Source: JACDAE01 sp963717195 | Lineage (GTDB): Bacteria > Chloroflexota > Ktedonobacteria > Ktedonobacterales > Ktedonobacteraceae | Length of the DNA: 64,000 bases | Assembly: GCA_963717195.1 (NCBI GenBank) | Contig: CAVQVR010000019.1 | Span: forward strand, 1 to 64,000 | Reading direction: 5' to 3' | Part shown: positions 55,906 through 63,663 of the stretch, piece after piece | How the letters are laid out: each line of letters opens with the position of its first letter | Position numbering within the stretch: the first letter of the stretch is position 1 | Program-made: the position numbers and the translations under genes | Notes under the pieces: model-generated | Seen by the model: the letters and a program-made list of their open reading frames with translations, nothing else | What the model was told of the DNA's origin: nothing | Databases searched by the model: none

Positions 55906-57325
55906 CTTCTTCCAGAAACGCTCCAGTGGCGATCTTCTGACACGGCTCAGCAGTAACACAGTAATTCGAGATACGCTCAGTAGTCAGCTTATTTCGACAA
56001 TTCTGGATGTGAGCACGGTTGTAACCTACATCTGCATTCTGTTCTGGCAATCACGAGCATTTGGCCTGCTGACTATCGCAATTGGAGCCGTAGATGCAGT
56101 GCTCCTTTTGAGTACTACGCGCCCTATACGTGAATTGATGAACCGGGAACTGGCAGCCCAGGGCAAAGCTCAGGGCTACACAGCCGAGGCATTGGCTGGA
56201 ATGGCAACGATTAAAGCAGCAGGAGCAGAACAACGAGCATTAGAGCGCTGGTCAAATCTCTTCTTTGACCAGTTAAACATTTCTATACGGCGCAGCTATA
56301 TCTCGGCCATCATTGGCGCTGCAATAAGCACACTGCGTTCGTTTTCCTCGCTAGCTCTACTCTGGCTGGGCGCGACCCAGGTACTCAATGGTTCAATATC
56401 CATCGGTACTATGTTCGCACTCAACACTCTGGCAACCTCGTTTCTGAGCCCACTCAGTTCGCTGGTCAGTAGTGGTCAGCAACTCCAACTCATCCATTCG
56501 CACCTTGAACGTATTGCGGATGTCACAGAGACTGAGCCAGAACAAAATATACAGATCGTAGAGCGACCACCAAAGCTTAGTGGAAGCATTCAATTGTCTC
56601 AGGTCTCCTTCCGTTACGCACCTGATACGCCGTTAATACTACATTCGATTAACCTGATGATTCACGCAGGACAAAAGATAGCTATTGTCGGTCGTACTGG
56701 CTCTGGGAAAAGCACCCTGGGAAAATTATTGCTGGGTCTGTACCTGCCAACAGAGGGACTTATCTCCTATGACGGCATTCCACTGCAAACGATGAACTAT
56801 CAGGAGGTACGACGCCAGTTTGGTGTCGTCATGCAAGATAGCAGCGTCTTCAGCGGCTCGGTACTCCAAAATATCACACTCAACAACCCCAACATGGGAG
56901 TCGAACAGGCCGCTCAGGCCGCTGAAATGGCTGCCATTCACGATGATATTATTCAGATGCCGATGGGCTATGAAACGTTTGTCTCCGAAGGTGGAAGCGC
57001 ACTCTCCGGCGGACAGCGCCAACGTCTCTCACTTGCCCGCGCATTGGCAAGTTCCCCAACTATCCTGCTCCTTGATGAGGCAACGAGCCACCTGGATGTG
57101 ATTACAGAGCAAAAAGTGGATCAGAGTCTCCAGAGACTGGCCTGTACACAGATCATTATCGCGCATCGTCTGAGTACTATTCGCAACGCCGACCTCATTC
57201 TCGTCCTCGATCAGGGAACAATCGTAGAACGAGGCACCCACCGTGAACTACTGGTCCAAAATGGCTACTATGCCCACCTGATGCAACAACAACAGCTCGA
57301 AAATGGTCGCCTCAAGCTCATGTAG
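55673..57325 (+). CDS. C39 peptidase-ABC exporter, membrane and ATPase part
   Basis: The frame of this piece picks up exactly where the upstream one is lost (LGTSLFLQAIGLMSPLLSKF), so both were one gene of about 770 residues. Six membrane helices (ABC exporter type I) are followed by the ATPase: Walker A GRTGSGKST near 341, LSGGQRQRLSLARAL near 443, ILLLDEATSHLD near 464 and AHRLS. The TTG at 55673 is only the first in-frame start codon; without the frameshift, translation would begin upstream. Exporters of this class process and secrete double-glycine peptides such as the product of 57748. Confidence 0.88.
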   Translation: MQAIGLMSPLLSKFLIDDVLPYKQASIMTLLAVGMILIILSQIVTSLLREWLLAYLRARLDTHMMVNFFEHLLTLPYSFFQKRSSGDLLTRLSSNTVIRDTLSSQLISTILDVSTVVTYICILFWQSRAFGLLTIAIGAVDAVLLLSTTRPIRELMNRELAAQGKAQGYTAEALAGMATIKAAGAEQRALERWSNLFFDQLNISIRRSYISAIIGAAISTLRSFSSLALLWLGATQVLNGSISIGTMFALNTLATSFLSPLSSLVSSGQQLQLIHSHLERIADVTETEPEQNIQIVERPPKLSGSIQLSQVSFRYAPDTPLILHSINLMIHAGQKIAIVGRTGSGKSTLGKLLLGLYLPTEGLISYDGIPLQTMNYQEVRRQFGVVMQDSSVFSGSVLQNITLNNPNMGVEQAAQAAEMAAIHDDIIQMPMGYETFVSEGGSALSGGQRQRLSLARALASSPTILLLDEATSHLDVITEQKVDQSLQRLACTQIIIAHRLSTIRNADLILVLDQGTIVERGTHRELLVQNGYYAHLMQQQQLENGRLKLM

Positions 57326-57349
57326 AGAAACGAAGCATAACGAGCCATC

Positions 57350-57450
57350 ACACGGGCTTGTAAACGGTGCCCCTACTGATGGGGTCCGCGTAGGAAGGCG
57401 GCACGCTCCCACATATCCCATCAGTAGGGGCACCGTTTACAAGCCCGTGT
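57350..57450. repeat. Perfect 34-bp hairpin between exporter and precursor genes
   Basis: Arms 57350-57383 and 57417-57450 are exact reverse complements with a 33-base loop. Unlike the other copies, GTAGGGGC points inward and AAGCCCGTGT lies at the outer edge. The remaining gap up to 57747 is AT-rich and carries the precursor promoter. Confidence 0.92.
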
Positions 57451-57526
57451 GGCAGCCTACTAACACATTTACATCCCCACCACGATCATCACCGCTTCTT
57501 GCTTAAATTATAAATATATATATTGA

Positions 57527-57555
57527 TTTATATATTTATGTCACACGAGTATAAT
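57527..57555 (+). promoter_or_regulatory. Promoter of the precursor peptide gene
   Basis: TTTATA at 57527-57532 and a perfect TATAAT at 57550-57555 with a 17-base spacer, in very AT-rich DNA. The leader would be about 185 bases. Confidence 0.55.
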
Positions 57556-57596
57556 ATATTTAGGCACACAGAATGGTGTATAAATGACGCAATGAT

Positions 57597-57627
57597 TGCA
57601 TAAAACGATGCATATTTCGTTTATGCA
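57597..57627. promoter_or_regulatory. Inverted repeat in the precursor gene leader
   Basis: TGCATAAAACGA and TCGTTTATGCA pair with one bulge across a short spacer. Downstream of the promoter start, it could be an operator or an RNA hairpin. No regulator gene lies in the cluster. Confidence 0.4.
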
Positions 57628-57747
57628 GCCAGTCTAAAAGAGTGAAATACTCTACGTATGTATACGTTTATCTACTCTTTGCATCTATCCTGCTGTGTCC
57701 GAGCTAACAATCATTAACGTCTCTCACGAAGAGAAAGGAAACATTGT

Positions 57748-57999
57748 ATGAACTTTAACGAAGAACTGGCTGTAGCCGGTGCACTCGAACTGACTGATAG
57801 TGAGTTGGAGACCGCCCATGGCGGCGGATGGGAATGGATCTGGGATCCCCGTTACGGCCAATGGGAATGGGAATTTGTGCCTGACTACTGGGGCGGCGGC
57901 TGGGATCGCGACGACAGAGGCGGCAGAGGCGGCTGGGATCGCGACGACAGAGGCGGCAGAGGCGGCAGAGGCGGCAGAGGCGGCAGAGGCGGCCGGTAG
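57748..57999 (+). CDS. Double-glycine precursor peptide with Trp/Arg/Gly core
   Basis: 83 residues behind AAAGGAAA. The leader (ELAVAGALELTDSELETAHGG, here broken as ELAVAGALEL then TDSELETAHGG) has the L-x-x-L-[ST]-D-x-E-L-E pattern and GG cleavage site of RiPP and class II bacteriocin leaders. The 57-residue core after Gly26 begins GWEWIWDPRYGQWEWEF and continues through two WDRDDRGGRGG repeats into RGG repeats. It has eight Trp and eleven Arg but no Ser, Thr, Cys or Lys, so lanthionine rings cannot form in it. It lies between a C39 exporter and a LanM gene. It may be a secreted unmodified or differently modified peptide. Confidence 0.8.
   Translation: MNFNEELAVAGALELTDSELETAHGGGWEWIWDPRYGQWEWEFVPDYWGGGWDRDDRGGRGGWDRDDRGGRGGRGGRGGRGGR
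57901..57966 (+). repeat. Two identical 33-bp units in the precursor core
   Basis: Units 57901-57933 and 57934-57966 are identical, each encoding WDRDDRGGRGG, followed by three 9-bp units (AGAGGCGGC) at 57967-57993 encoding RGG. Copy number could vary between strains by slippage. Confidence 0.92.
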
Positions 58000-58016
58000 T
58001 ACAGAAGGAACTGCGA

Positions 58017-58109
58017 GTGACACTGGAGATTAATCATGTATATAACAGTGTTATCATGAACTGTAACAACTATTACGTTAGTTACCCTTCTTCATTTGCC
58101 TGCTACTAG
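58017..58109 (+). CDS. Candidate 30-residue Cys/Ser peptide
   Basis: A GTG start at 58017 lies six bases after AAGGAA, 17 bases after the precursor stop. The frame reads MTLEINHVYNSVIMN, then CNNYYVSYPSSFACY, ending at TAG 58107-58109. Two Cys, four Ser and one Thr make it a chemically possible LanM substrate, unlike the main precursor, but it has no double-glycine leader and is very short. The same frame runs open upstream through the RGG repeat region. It may be chance. Confidence 0.25.
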   Translation: MTLEINHVYNSVIMNCNNYYVSYPSSFACY

Positions 58110-58203
58110 AAATGCTGAAGAGTAATCTTCAGACGCTTGCGGATCCATAAAGGACACCGTTACTCCTGGTATACAGGCAAGTGGCACTGTTTAATACATG
58201 TGG

Positions 58204-58240
58204 ATGGTCAGGATATTCGTAAACATCCTGACCATTTTCA
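58204..58240 (+). terminator. Hairpin between precursor and LanM genes
   Basis: A perfect 11-bp stem, ATGGTCAGGAT at 58204-58214 with 58225-58235, followed by a T-rich stretch. It may reduce read-through so that precursor mRNA exceeds LanM mRNA, as is usual in such clusters. A smaller hairpin pairs 58115-58121 with 58126-58132. Confidence 0.6.
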
Positions 58241-58340
58241 TTTCCACGAGAATTTATCGTAAATCTATCTATAAATGCAAGAAGTACTACAAACACATTT
58301 TGTTCACTCTCACCCTCTATACCAGGAGAAGATTTCTACG

Positions 58341-59834
58341 ATGAAAGAGATATTAGCCCAATCTAACGCACAAGCTCTACAAGAACTGGCCACATGGTAC
58401 CGCGCCCTCTCACTTCCCGAACGTATCAGCTCAGCAATTCCCCATCCCCATGAACATCCCACCACCCCTCCCTCCAACATTGACCTGGGACGCAAACGCC
58501 TACAACGCTGGAAAGAACAAATAGCCTTCAAACAAGAAGGCTGCTTTGCCGAACGCCTGTCAATGGATGGGCTGACAGAAGAAAATCTGCTCGGATTGCT
58601 GGCAGAACCCGTTGAGGCACTGCAAGATCGCATCCCTACATCCCTTCCCTGGGTAGAAGAACTTCTACAAGCCTTCGATGATACAACAGATAATGACATT
58701 ACATTACCACAAGAAGGCTTTGATCCTCATCACATAGCTTTTCTCAGCATTCTGAAACCACTTTTGAACAGTGGCGCCAGGCGTATACAGGCGACCATAC
58801 AGGCACTAAGCACAACATATACGCAGCTTCCATTCGATCCAGAGAGCATACTCCCTTTGCTGCTTATTTCCATCATCGAACAACTTATGACATACTTTAT
58901 TAAAACTGCAGTGCTGGAACTCAATGTCGCACGTGTAGAGGGGCGTTTACACGGTAATACTCCAGAGGAACGTTTTCAAGATTTCATCTGGCAGGTCATA
59001 CAACAGAAGAGCATCCCACCTCTTCTGGAAGAGTACGCGGTTCTTACACGCCAGCTTGTAGAATGCATAGAAAGCTGGACAACGCGTGAGCAGGAACTAC
59101 TAACGCGGCTCTGCAGCGATTGGGAAGAGATCAGCCATACATTTTCACCAGAGCGAAATCCTGGACAACTCGTCGAAATTTACGAGGGTGCCGGTGATAC
59201 ACATCGAGGTGGACATAGCGTTACGATACTAACATGGAACTCCGGTTTTCGCCTCGTCTACAAACCGCGCTCCATGGCTATCGATAGCCATTTTCAAGAA
59301 CTGCTCATCTGGTTGAATGAGCGTGGACAGCAACCACCCCTGCGTACCTTCGCCGTACTCAATAAAAGATCCTATGGCTGGGCCGAATTTTTGTATGCAG
59401 CTACCTGTGCCTCCCCCGCCGAAGTAAAGCGCTTCTATCAGCGTCAGGGGAGCTATCTTGCCCTCCTTTATGTGCTGGAAGCAGTGGATTTTCACGCCGA
59501 AAACGTCATCGCTATGGGCGAACACCCCATGCTGATAGACCTGGAATCGCTCTTTCACCCACGCATCAACATACCCGCCAGAGAAAAGTCCGAGTTGCCC
59601 GCCTTTGAAATGATTGGACGCTCGGTACAACGCATTGGTCTGTTGCCGCAACGCATCTGGGGTGCAGGCGATAGCGAGGGCATCGATGTGAGCGGCCTGG
59701 GAGGTCAGCCAGGCCAACTCACACCAGAACCCGTTTCCAGGTGGACAGAAGCCGGAACCGACCAGATGCGGCTTACTAGCGAACGCGTTGAGCTGAGCAC
59801 CTGGCAGAAATCGTCCTACCCTGGATGGACATGA
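58341..59834 (+). CDS. LanM-type lanthipeptide synthetase, dehydratase part (frameshifted)
   Basis: 497 residues from the ATG at 58341 behind CAGGAGAAG; an upstream ATG at 58275 lacks a ribosome site. This is the DUF4135 dehydratase domain, which phosphorylates and dehydrates Ser/Thr. Key motifs are intact: GAGDTHRGGHSV (about 281), RLVYKPRS with the lysine (about 307), VDFHAENVIAMG (about 382) and MLIDLESLFHP. The frame is lost at AAA 59808-59810: one extra A turns QNRPTLDG into QKSSYPGWT and a stop. The correct continuation runs in the +1 frame into the next entry. Confidence 0.88.
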   Translation: MKEILAQSNAQALQELATWYRALSLPERISSAIPHPHEHPTTPPSNIDLGRKRLQRWKEQIAFKQEGCFAERLSMDGLTEENLLGLLAEPVEALQDRIPTSLPWVEELLQAFDDTTDNDITLPQEGFDPHHIAFLSILKPLLNSGARRIQATIQALSTTYTQLPFDPESILPLLLISIIEQLMTYFIKTAVLELNVARVEGRLHGNTPEERFQDFIWQVIQQKSIPPLLEEYAVLTRQLVECIESWTTREQELLTRLCSDWEEISHTFSPERNPGQLVEIYEGAGDTHRGGHSVTILTWNSGFRLVYKPRSMAIDSHFQELLIWLNERGQQPPLRTFAVLNKRSYGWAEFLYAATCASPAEVKRFYQRQGSYLALLYVLEAVDFHAENVIAMGEHPMLIDLESLFHPRINIPAREKSELPAFEMIGRSVQRIGLLPQRIWGAGDSEGIDVSGLGGQPGQLTPEPVSRWTEAGTDQMRLTSERVELSTWQKSSYPGWT

Positions 59835-59916
59835 GATCAATACAATCGATTACAGCGCCAGCATCAATGAGGGCTTCAGCACAACCTATCGATTACTCAT
59901 ACGTCTACGCATCGCA

Positions 59917-61632
59917 TTGCTAGAGGAGATCCTGCCACGCTTCGCCGCTGACGAAATTCGCTGCCTGTTGCGCCCGACACGCCTCTACGCCCAATTACAG
60001 ATAGATAGTTTTCACCCGAATGTATTAAGGGATGCACTGGAGCGCGATCGTCTGCTTGATCGTCTATGGATAGGAATTGAGCATCAGCCACACCTGCGCA
60101 AAGTTATTCGAGCCGAGCAAGCAGATCTGCGCCAGAGAGATATTCCCCTTTTCACCACGCGAGTAGATGCACACGATCTTTCCACCTGCGATGGCGAAAC
60201 GATTGAGGCATTTTTCGCTGAGTCCGGCCTCGAACTGGCAACAAAACGCATACAACAACTGGACGAGGCAGATCTGGAACGCCAGAACTGGATCATTCGG
60301 GCCTCATTCACCAGCATGATACTGGGAACCGATCAGGCAGTACACAAAACGCTCCATTTACAACCCTCGAAGAAGAGAGTTTCGCAGCAACAGATACTAT
60401 TCGCCGCTCAGACAGTCGGAGATCGCTTGAACAAACTGGCACTCACCAACGAGGATACAGTGACATGGCTCGGCGTCAATGCTGTAAAAGAACGCGAATG
60501 GTGCCTCACAGTGGCAGAAGAAGACCTCTATAGTGGTGCATCGGGCATAGCACTCTTCCTGGCTTACCTGGGTATAGTCAGCACAGAAGAACGCTACACC
60601 ATCCTGGCTCGCTCAGCCTTACAGACTATAAGACATTTCGTAACACAGAAAAAAAAGCATGCACATCTCAGTAGCATTGGTATGTTCTCAGGCATAGGCT
60701 CCTATATCTACCTGCTCTCACACCTGGGAACGCTCTGGCATGAACCCACCTTCTATGAAGAGGCCGAAGAGATCGTCAAACTCCTGCCTGCTGCCATTGC
60801 ACGGGAAAAGAGCTTCGACGTAATTGGCGGATCTGCCGGTTGCATTGCTGCGCTATGTAGTCTCTACGCGGTTGCTCCATCTAACGATATACTCGTATGT
60901 GCAGGACTTTGCGGAGATCACCTGCTTGCTTGCGCTCAACCAATGGTAAAGGGGATTGGCTGGAGCGTCAAAGATGGAGATCCTCCACTGACGGGTCTTG
61001 GTCATGGTGCAGCTGGCATAGCCTTAAACTTGCTGCGCCTGTTCAAGCTCACGAAAGAACAACGCTTCAAACAGGGAGCACTCGCAGCAATCGAATATGA
61101 ACGCAGCCTGTTCTCATCCAAAGTGCAAAACTGGCCTGATCTACGACCTGATCCCTCTTCCAGTGCAGCACCAGCAGCAAGCAACCAGCAGGAACAAAAA
61201 TACATGGTTGCCTGGTGTCATGGCGCTACCGGAATTGGATTGGCTCGCCTGGGAACGCTGAACATCCTTGATACACCAGAGGTCCGCAAAGAGATCGACA
61301 TTGCCTTGCGGACCACCTTGCTCGAAGGCTTCGGATTAAATCATTCGCTCTGTCACGGCGATCTTGGCAATCTGGACCTGCTTCTGACAGCAGCTCGGAT
61401 ACCTGGCAAATCAGAGTACAAGCAAGCAATTGAGCGCATCAGTGCAATGCTCCTGGACAGTATTGATAGGCAAGGCTGGGTGACTGGTGTTCCGTTGGGT
61501 ATCGAGACGCCTGGGTTGATGGTCGGACTGGCTGGCATTGGTTATGGCTTGCTCAGATTGGCCGCCCCGGAGCAAGTGCCATCAGTACTGCTGGGAGAAA
61601 CGCCGATACGTTCTCAAGGGGATAAAGGGTAG
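59917..61632 (+). CDS. LanM-type lanthipeptide synthetase, end of dehydratase and LanC-like cyclase
   Basis: Coding in this frame really begins near 59811 (NRPTLDGHEINTIDYSASIN and onward); 59917 is just the first TTG. After the end of the dehydratase region comes the cyclase domain with GHGAAGI near 362, the zinc ligands in WCHGATG near 431 and LCHGDLGN near 478, so the cyclase looks catalytically complete. With the previous piece it gives about 1100 residues, a normal LanM. Whether the frameshift is real decides if a working enzyme is made. Confidence 0.88.
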   Translation: MLEEILPRFAADEIRCLLRPTRLYAQLQIDSFHPNVLRDALERDRLLDRLWIGIEHQPHLRKVIRAEQADLRQRDIPLFTTRVDAHDLSTCDGETIEAFFAESGLELATKRIQQLDEADLERQNWIIRASFTSMILGTDQAVHKTLHLQPSKKRVSQQQILFAAQTVGDRLNKLALTNEDTVTWLGVNAVKEREWCLTVAEEDLYSGASGIALFLAYLGIVSTEERYTILARSALQTIRHFVTQKKKHAHLSSIGMFSGIGSYIYLLSHLGTLWHEPTFYEEAEEIVKLLPAAIAREKSFDVIGGSAGCIAALCSLYAVAPSNDILVCAGLCGDHLLACAQPMVKGIGWSVKDGDPPLTGLGHGAAGIALNLLRLFKLTKEQRFKQGALAAIEYERSLFSSKVQNWPDLRPDPSSSAAPAASNQQEQKYMVAWCHGATGIGLARLGTLNILDTPEVRKEIDIALRTTLLEGFGLNHSLCHGDLGNLDLLLTAARIPGKSEYKQAIERISAMLLDSIDRQGWVTGVPLGIETPGLMVGLAGIGYGLLRLAAPEQVPSVLLGETPIRSQGDKG

Positions 61633-61715
61633 GGATCCGATTATTTCGCGCACGTCATATTCAGAAAATCATCTTCTCTCACTGAAACATCTTAACAGTT
61701 AAAACGAGCAATAGA

Positions 61716-61796
61716 GGTAGGGAGGCCATTTATTATTCCGTGGAGGCCATCATCGCACTCGTCAGCCTCCACGGAATAATAAATGGCCTCCCTACC
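61716..61796. repeat. Perfect 32-bp hairpin after the LanM gene
   Basis: Arms 61716-61747 and 61765-61796 are exact complements with a 17-base loop. The edge is GGTAGGGAGGCC, a variant of the GTAGGGGC family. It lies 84 bases after the LanM stop and may mark the cluster boundary. Confidence 0.9.
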
Positions 61797-61810
61797 TTGG
61801 TTGGATGATT

Positions 61811-61887
61811 GCTTCAAAAAGTGTCAGCGAGAGAAACGTACATGTCATGGTAGGGGCGCGATGGAACGGAGTGGAATAAGCCCGTGT
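61811..61887. repeat. Solo element end and GTAGGGGC unit at the radical SAM 3' end
   Basis: GCTTCAAAAAGTGTCAGCGA at 61811-61830 resembles the terminal repeat of the MITE-like element at 30959-31025. Bases 61850-61887 are a GTAGGGGC...AAGCCCGTGT unit that supplies the last residues and stop of the broken radical SAM gene on the minus strand. Confidence 0.6.
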
Positions 61888-62048
61888 GTTCCTCGCTTCA
61901 CTGGTCGCGTGAAATTGCCAATCTCCACATCTGGTGCCTCGCGTTTGATAATCTCGATCATCGTACGCATACCCAGCGCCTTACCCATTGAATTCAGATC
62001 AGGCATACGTGGCAGGAACACCTCAGGATCAATATTCAGATTGCGCAA
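61845..62048 (-). pseudogene. Detached C-terminal end of the radical SAM gene
   Basis: It continues in the same frame directly after the TAA that ends the next entry: LRNLNIDPEVFLPRMPDLNS and MIEIIKREAPDVEIGNFTRP read as ordinary coding sequence. One base (TAA for CAA, glutamine) separates the two parts. The last 15 residues (GTHGLIPLRSIAPLP) are translated from the repeat unit, so the original end has been overwritten. Confidence 0.65.
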
Positions 62049-63137
62049 TTAAATCAGGCACAGGCCCGTTTCTTTGATAAATGTGAGCAGGGCTTCAACC
62101 TCGCGTTCACGATCAATCATACCGGGAAAGCTCAACAGGTTAATTGAGCTATAGAGTCCTGCATCGTGTGCGCGTTTAAGCGACACTTTGACATCATCAA
62201 ACGTATAACCCAACGGACGATAGTACGCAGTATAAGTCTCGGGATGACCGGAGATAGTACTGGCGCGAATAGTATCCAGACCAGCGTCATAGAGACGTTG
62301 CAGCCAGCGCGGATTGCTTGCATTGGTATTGATGTTGATGATGCCCTTAGTGGTACGCGCACGAATAGCTTTGATAGCTGAGGCGATGCGGTGCCATTGC
62401 AGGAGCGGTTCGCCCTCGCAGCCCTGACCGAAGCTGACAATGGCATCTTCGGCGGACTCCAGGTGTGGTACAGCCACTTCGACGATTTCATCAACGCTGG
62501 GAATGAAGGTTAGACGATCCTGTGGCGAGATCAGATCTTCCTCTTCTTGTTTGGAGATACAGCCGATACAACGCGCGTTACACCCAGGCGAGACCGCTAT
62601 CGCCATCTCCCAGCGTTCGAAAAACAGGTTGCTGGCGGTTGGACAAGAGTAATCAAGTGCACAGTGAGCATGCTGGGCAATAATCCTGTTCTGGGGATAG
62701 GCAGCCTGTTTCTCACGCACCAGGCGTTCCAGTTTCTGACGATTAAAAGCACGCGGATGCCACTTACGCGGATCGTCCGTTTTCAATGCAGCAACGTACA
62801 TGCGACCATTCAGGCCCGCGACGGCGCTATAGCCAAAGAAGGGGAGTGGCTCGGTATCCGGTACTTTCTCGTATGCTGGGAGCAGTGTGCGCGTGTAGCC
62901 AATAGGCAACAGGGCAGCAACAGCCCAGCCGCGCGACTGCGGGACCACCTGCTGCTCACCATTGCGTTTGCGCCCTACAGCCAGGCGATCTGGCATCATT
63001 GAGAGCGTCACGCCATCGGGTAGGGGGATTAGATCGTCCATCGTCAAGAGGCGGTCTCCGAAAGCAAGCGCTTGTAAACGTGGGTCCTCACGTATCTCTC
63101 CATCGAGAGTCACATAGATCAAGTACGGATATGGCAT
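62049..63137 (-). CDS. Radical SAM protein, truncated by an in-frame stop
   Basis: 362 residues from the ATG at 63137. The iron-sulfur motif C-x3-C-x2-C is in SPGCNARCIGCISKQEEED (near 182-190). Later strands (SFGQGCEGEPLLQWHRIASA, GIININTNAS, TIRASTISG, SINLLSFPG) follow the radical SAM barrel. The N-terminal 150 residues are an unrecognised domain. The protein ends KETGLCLI at TAA 62049-62051, in the middle of a conserved-looking strand. The substrate is unknown; its place after a RiPP cluster, on the opposite strand, does not prove a link. Confidence 0.8.
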   Translation of the reverse strand: MPYPYLIYVTLDGEIREDPRLQALAFGDRLLTMDDLIPLPDGVTLSMMPDRLAVGRKRNGEQQVVPQSRGWAVAALLPIGYTRTLLPAYEKVPDTEPLPFFGYSAVAGLNGRMYVAALKTDDPRKWHPRAFNRQKLERLVREKQAAYPQNRIIAQHAHCALDYSCPTASNLFFERWEMAIAVSPGCNARCIGCISKQEEEDLISPQDRLTFIPSVDEIVEVAVPHLESAEDAIVSFGQGCEGEPLLQWHRIASAIKAIRARTTKGIININTNASNPRWLQRLYDAGLDTIRASTISGHPETYTAYYRPLGYTFDDVKVSLKRAHDAGLYSSINLLSFPGMIDREREVEALLTFIKETGLCLI

Positions 63138-63155
63138 GATTTTCCTTCAATCAAT

Positions 63156-63202
63156 GTAGGGGCGCGATTTATAAGCCCGTTTGCGCGATTTATAAGCCTG
63201 TT
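63156..63202. repeat. Duplicated GTAGGGGC repeat unit
   Basis: A 20-base unit (GCGCGATTTATAAGCCCGTT) at 63162-63181 is repeated with one change at 63183-63202. The left copy is preceded by GTAGGG. The right copy overlaps the TAA stop of the minus-strand gene at 63201. Confidence 0.85.
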
Positions 63203-63539
63203 AGTGCATAGGAGGAGGCGTCGCCGGAACGCGCGGGCTGGTGGGACGATCCTCGTTCAATTCTTCATCAAAAAATCTTGGGAAGCTCCCGGTAATTCCT
63301 GCCTGTGTCTGGGCCGTCACGCGCTGCTCCAGTTCACGCAAGTCCTCGTAAACAAAGCTCAACAGAATATGCTCACCCCGCATGGTCTGGCACATCTGAC
63401 GGATACGCGGACGATCTCCATCTATCCAGGCATTGACCATTGCCTCAAGCGCAGACATGCTATCGCCGCATTCAGCGCTATCAAAGCCTTTAAACTTGTA
63501 CACTCTTTCTATCCTTTCGCCTGAGTCATAGAAAAACAT
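63201..63539 (-). CDS. Unknown small protein
   Basis: 112 residues. Mixed helical pattern (SALEAMVNAWIDGDRPRIRQ, LLSFVYEDLRELEQRVTAQ) with a Pro-rich end (RPTSPRVPATPPPM). AGGA lies about nine bases before the ATG. Its stop codon lies in a repeat unit. It is 63 bases upstream of the radical SAM gene on the same strand and may be co-transcribed with it. No family recognised. Confidence 0.6.
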   Translation of the reverse strand: MFFYDSGERIERVYKFKGFDSAECGDSMSALEAMVNAWIDGDRPRIRQMCQTMRGEHILLSFVYEDLRELEQRVTAQTQAGITGSFPRFFDEELNEDRPTSPRVPATPPPMH

Positions 63540-63663
63540 CTCAGCATATCCTGAAACGCTCTCCCCTTCCGCAACGGTCGTAGGCTATTGTATCATCATA
63601 GTAGACATTTTTCCATAGCGACAAAAGGGAGTATTTGATGCAAGAAGGGGAGGAAATACAACG

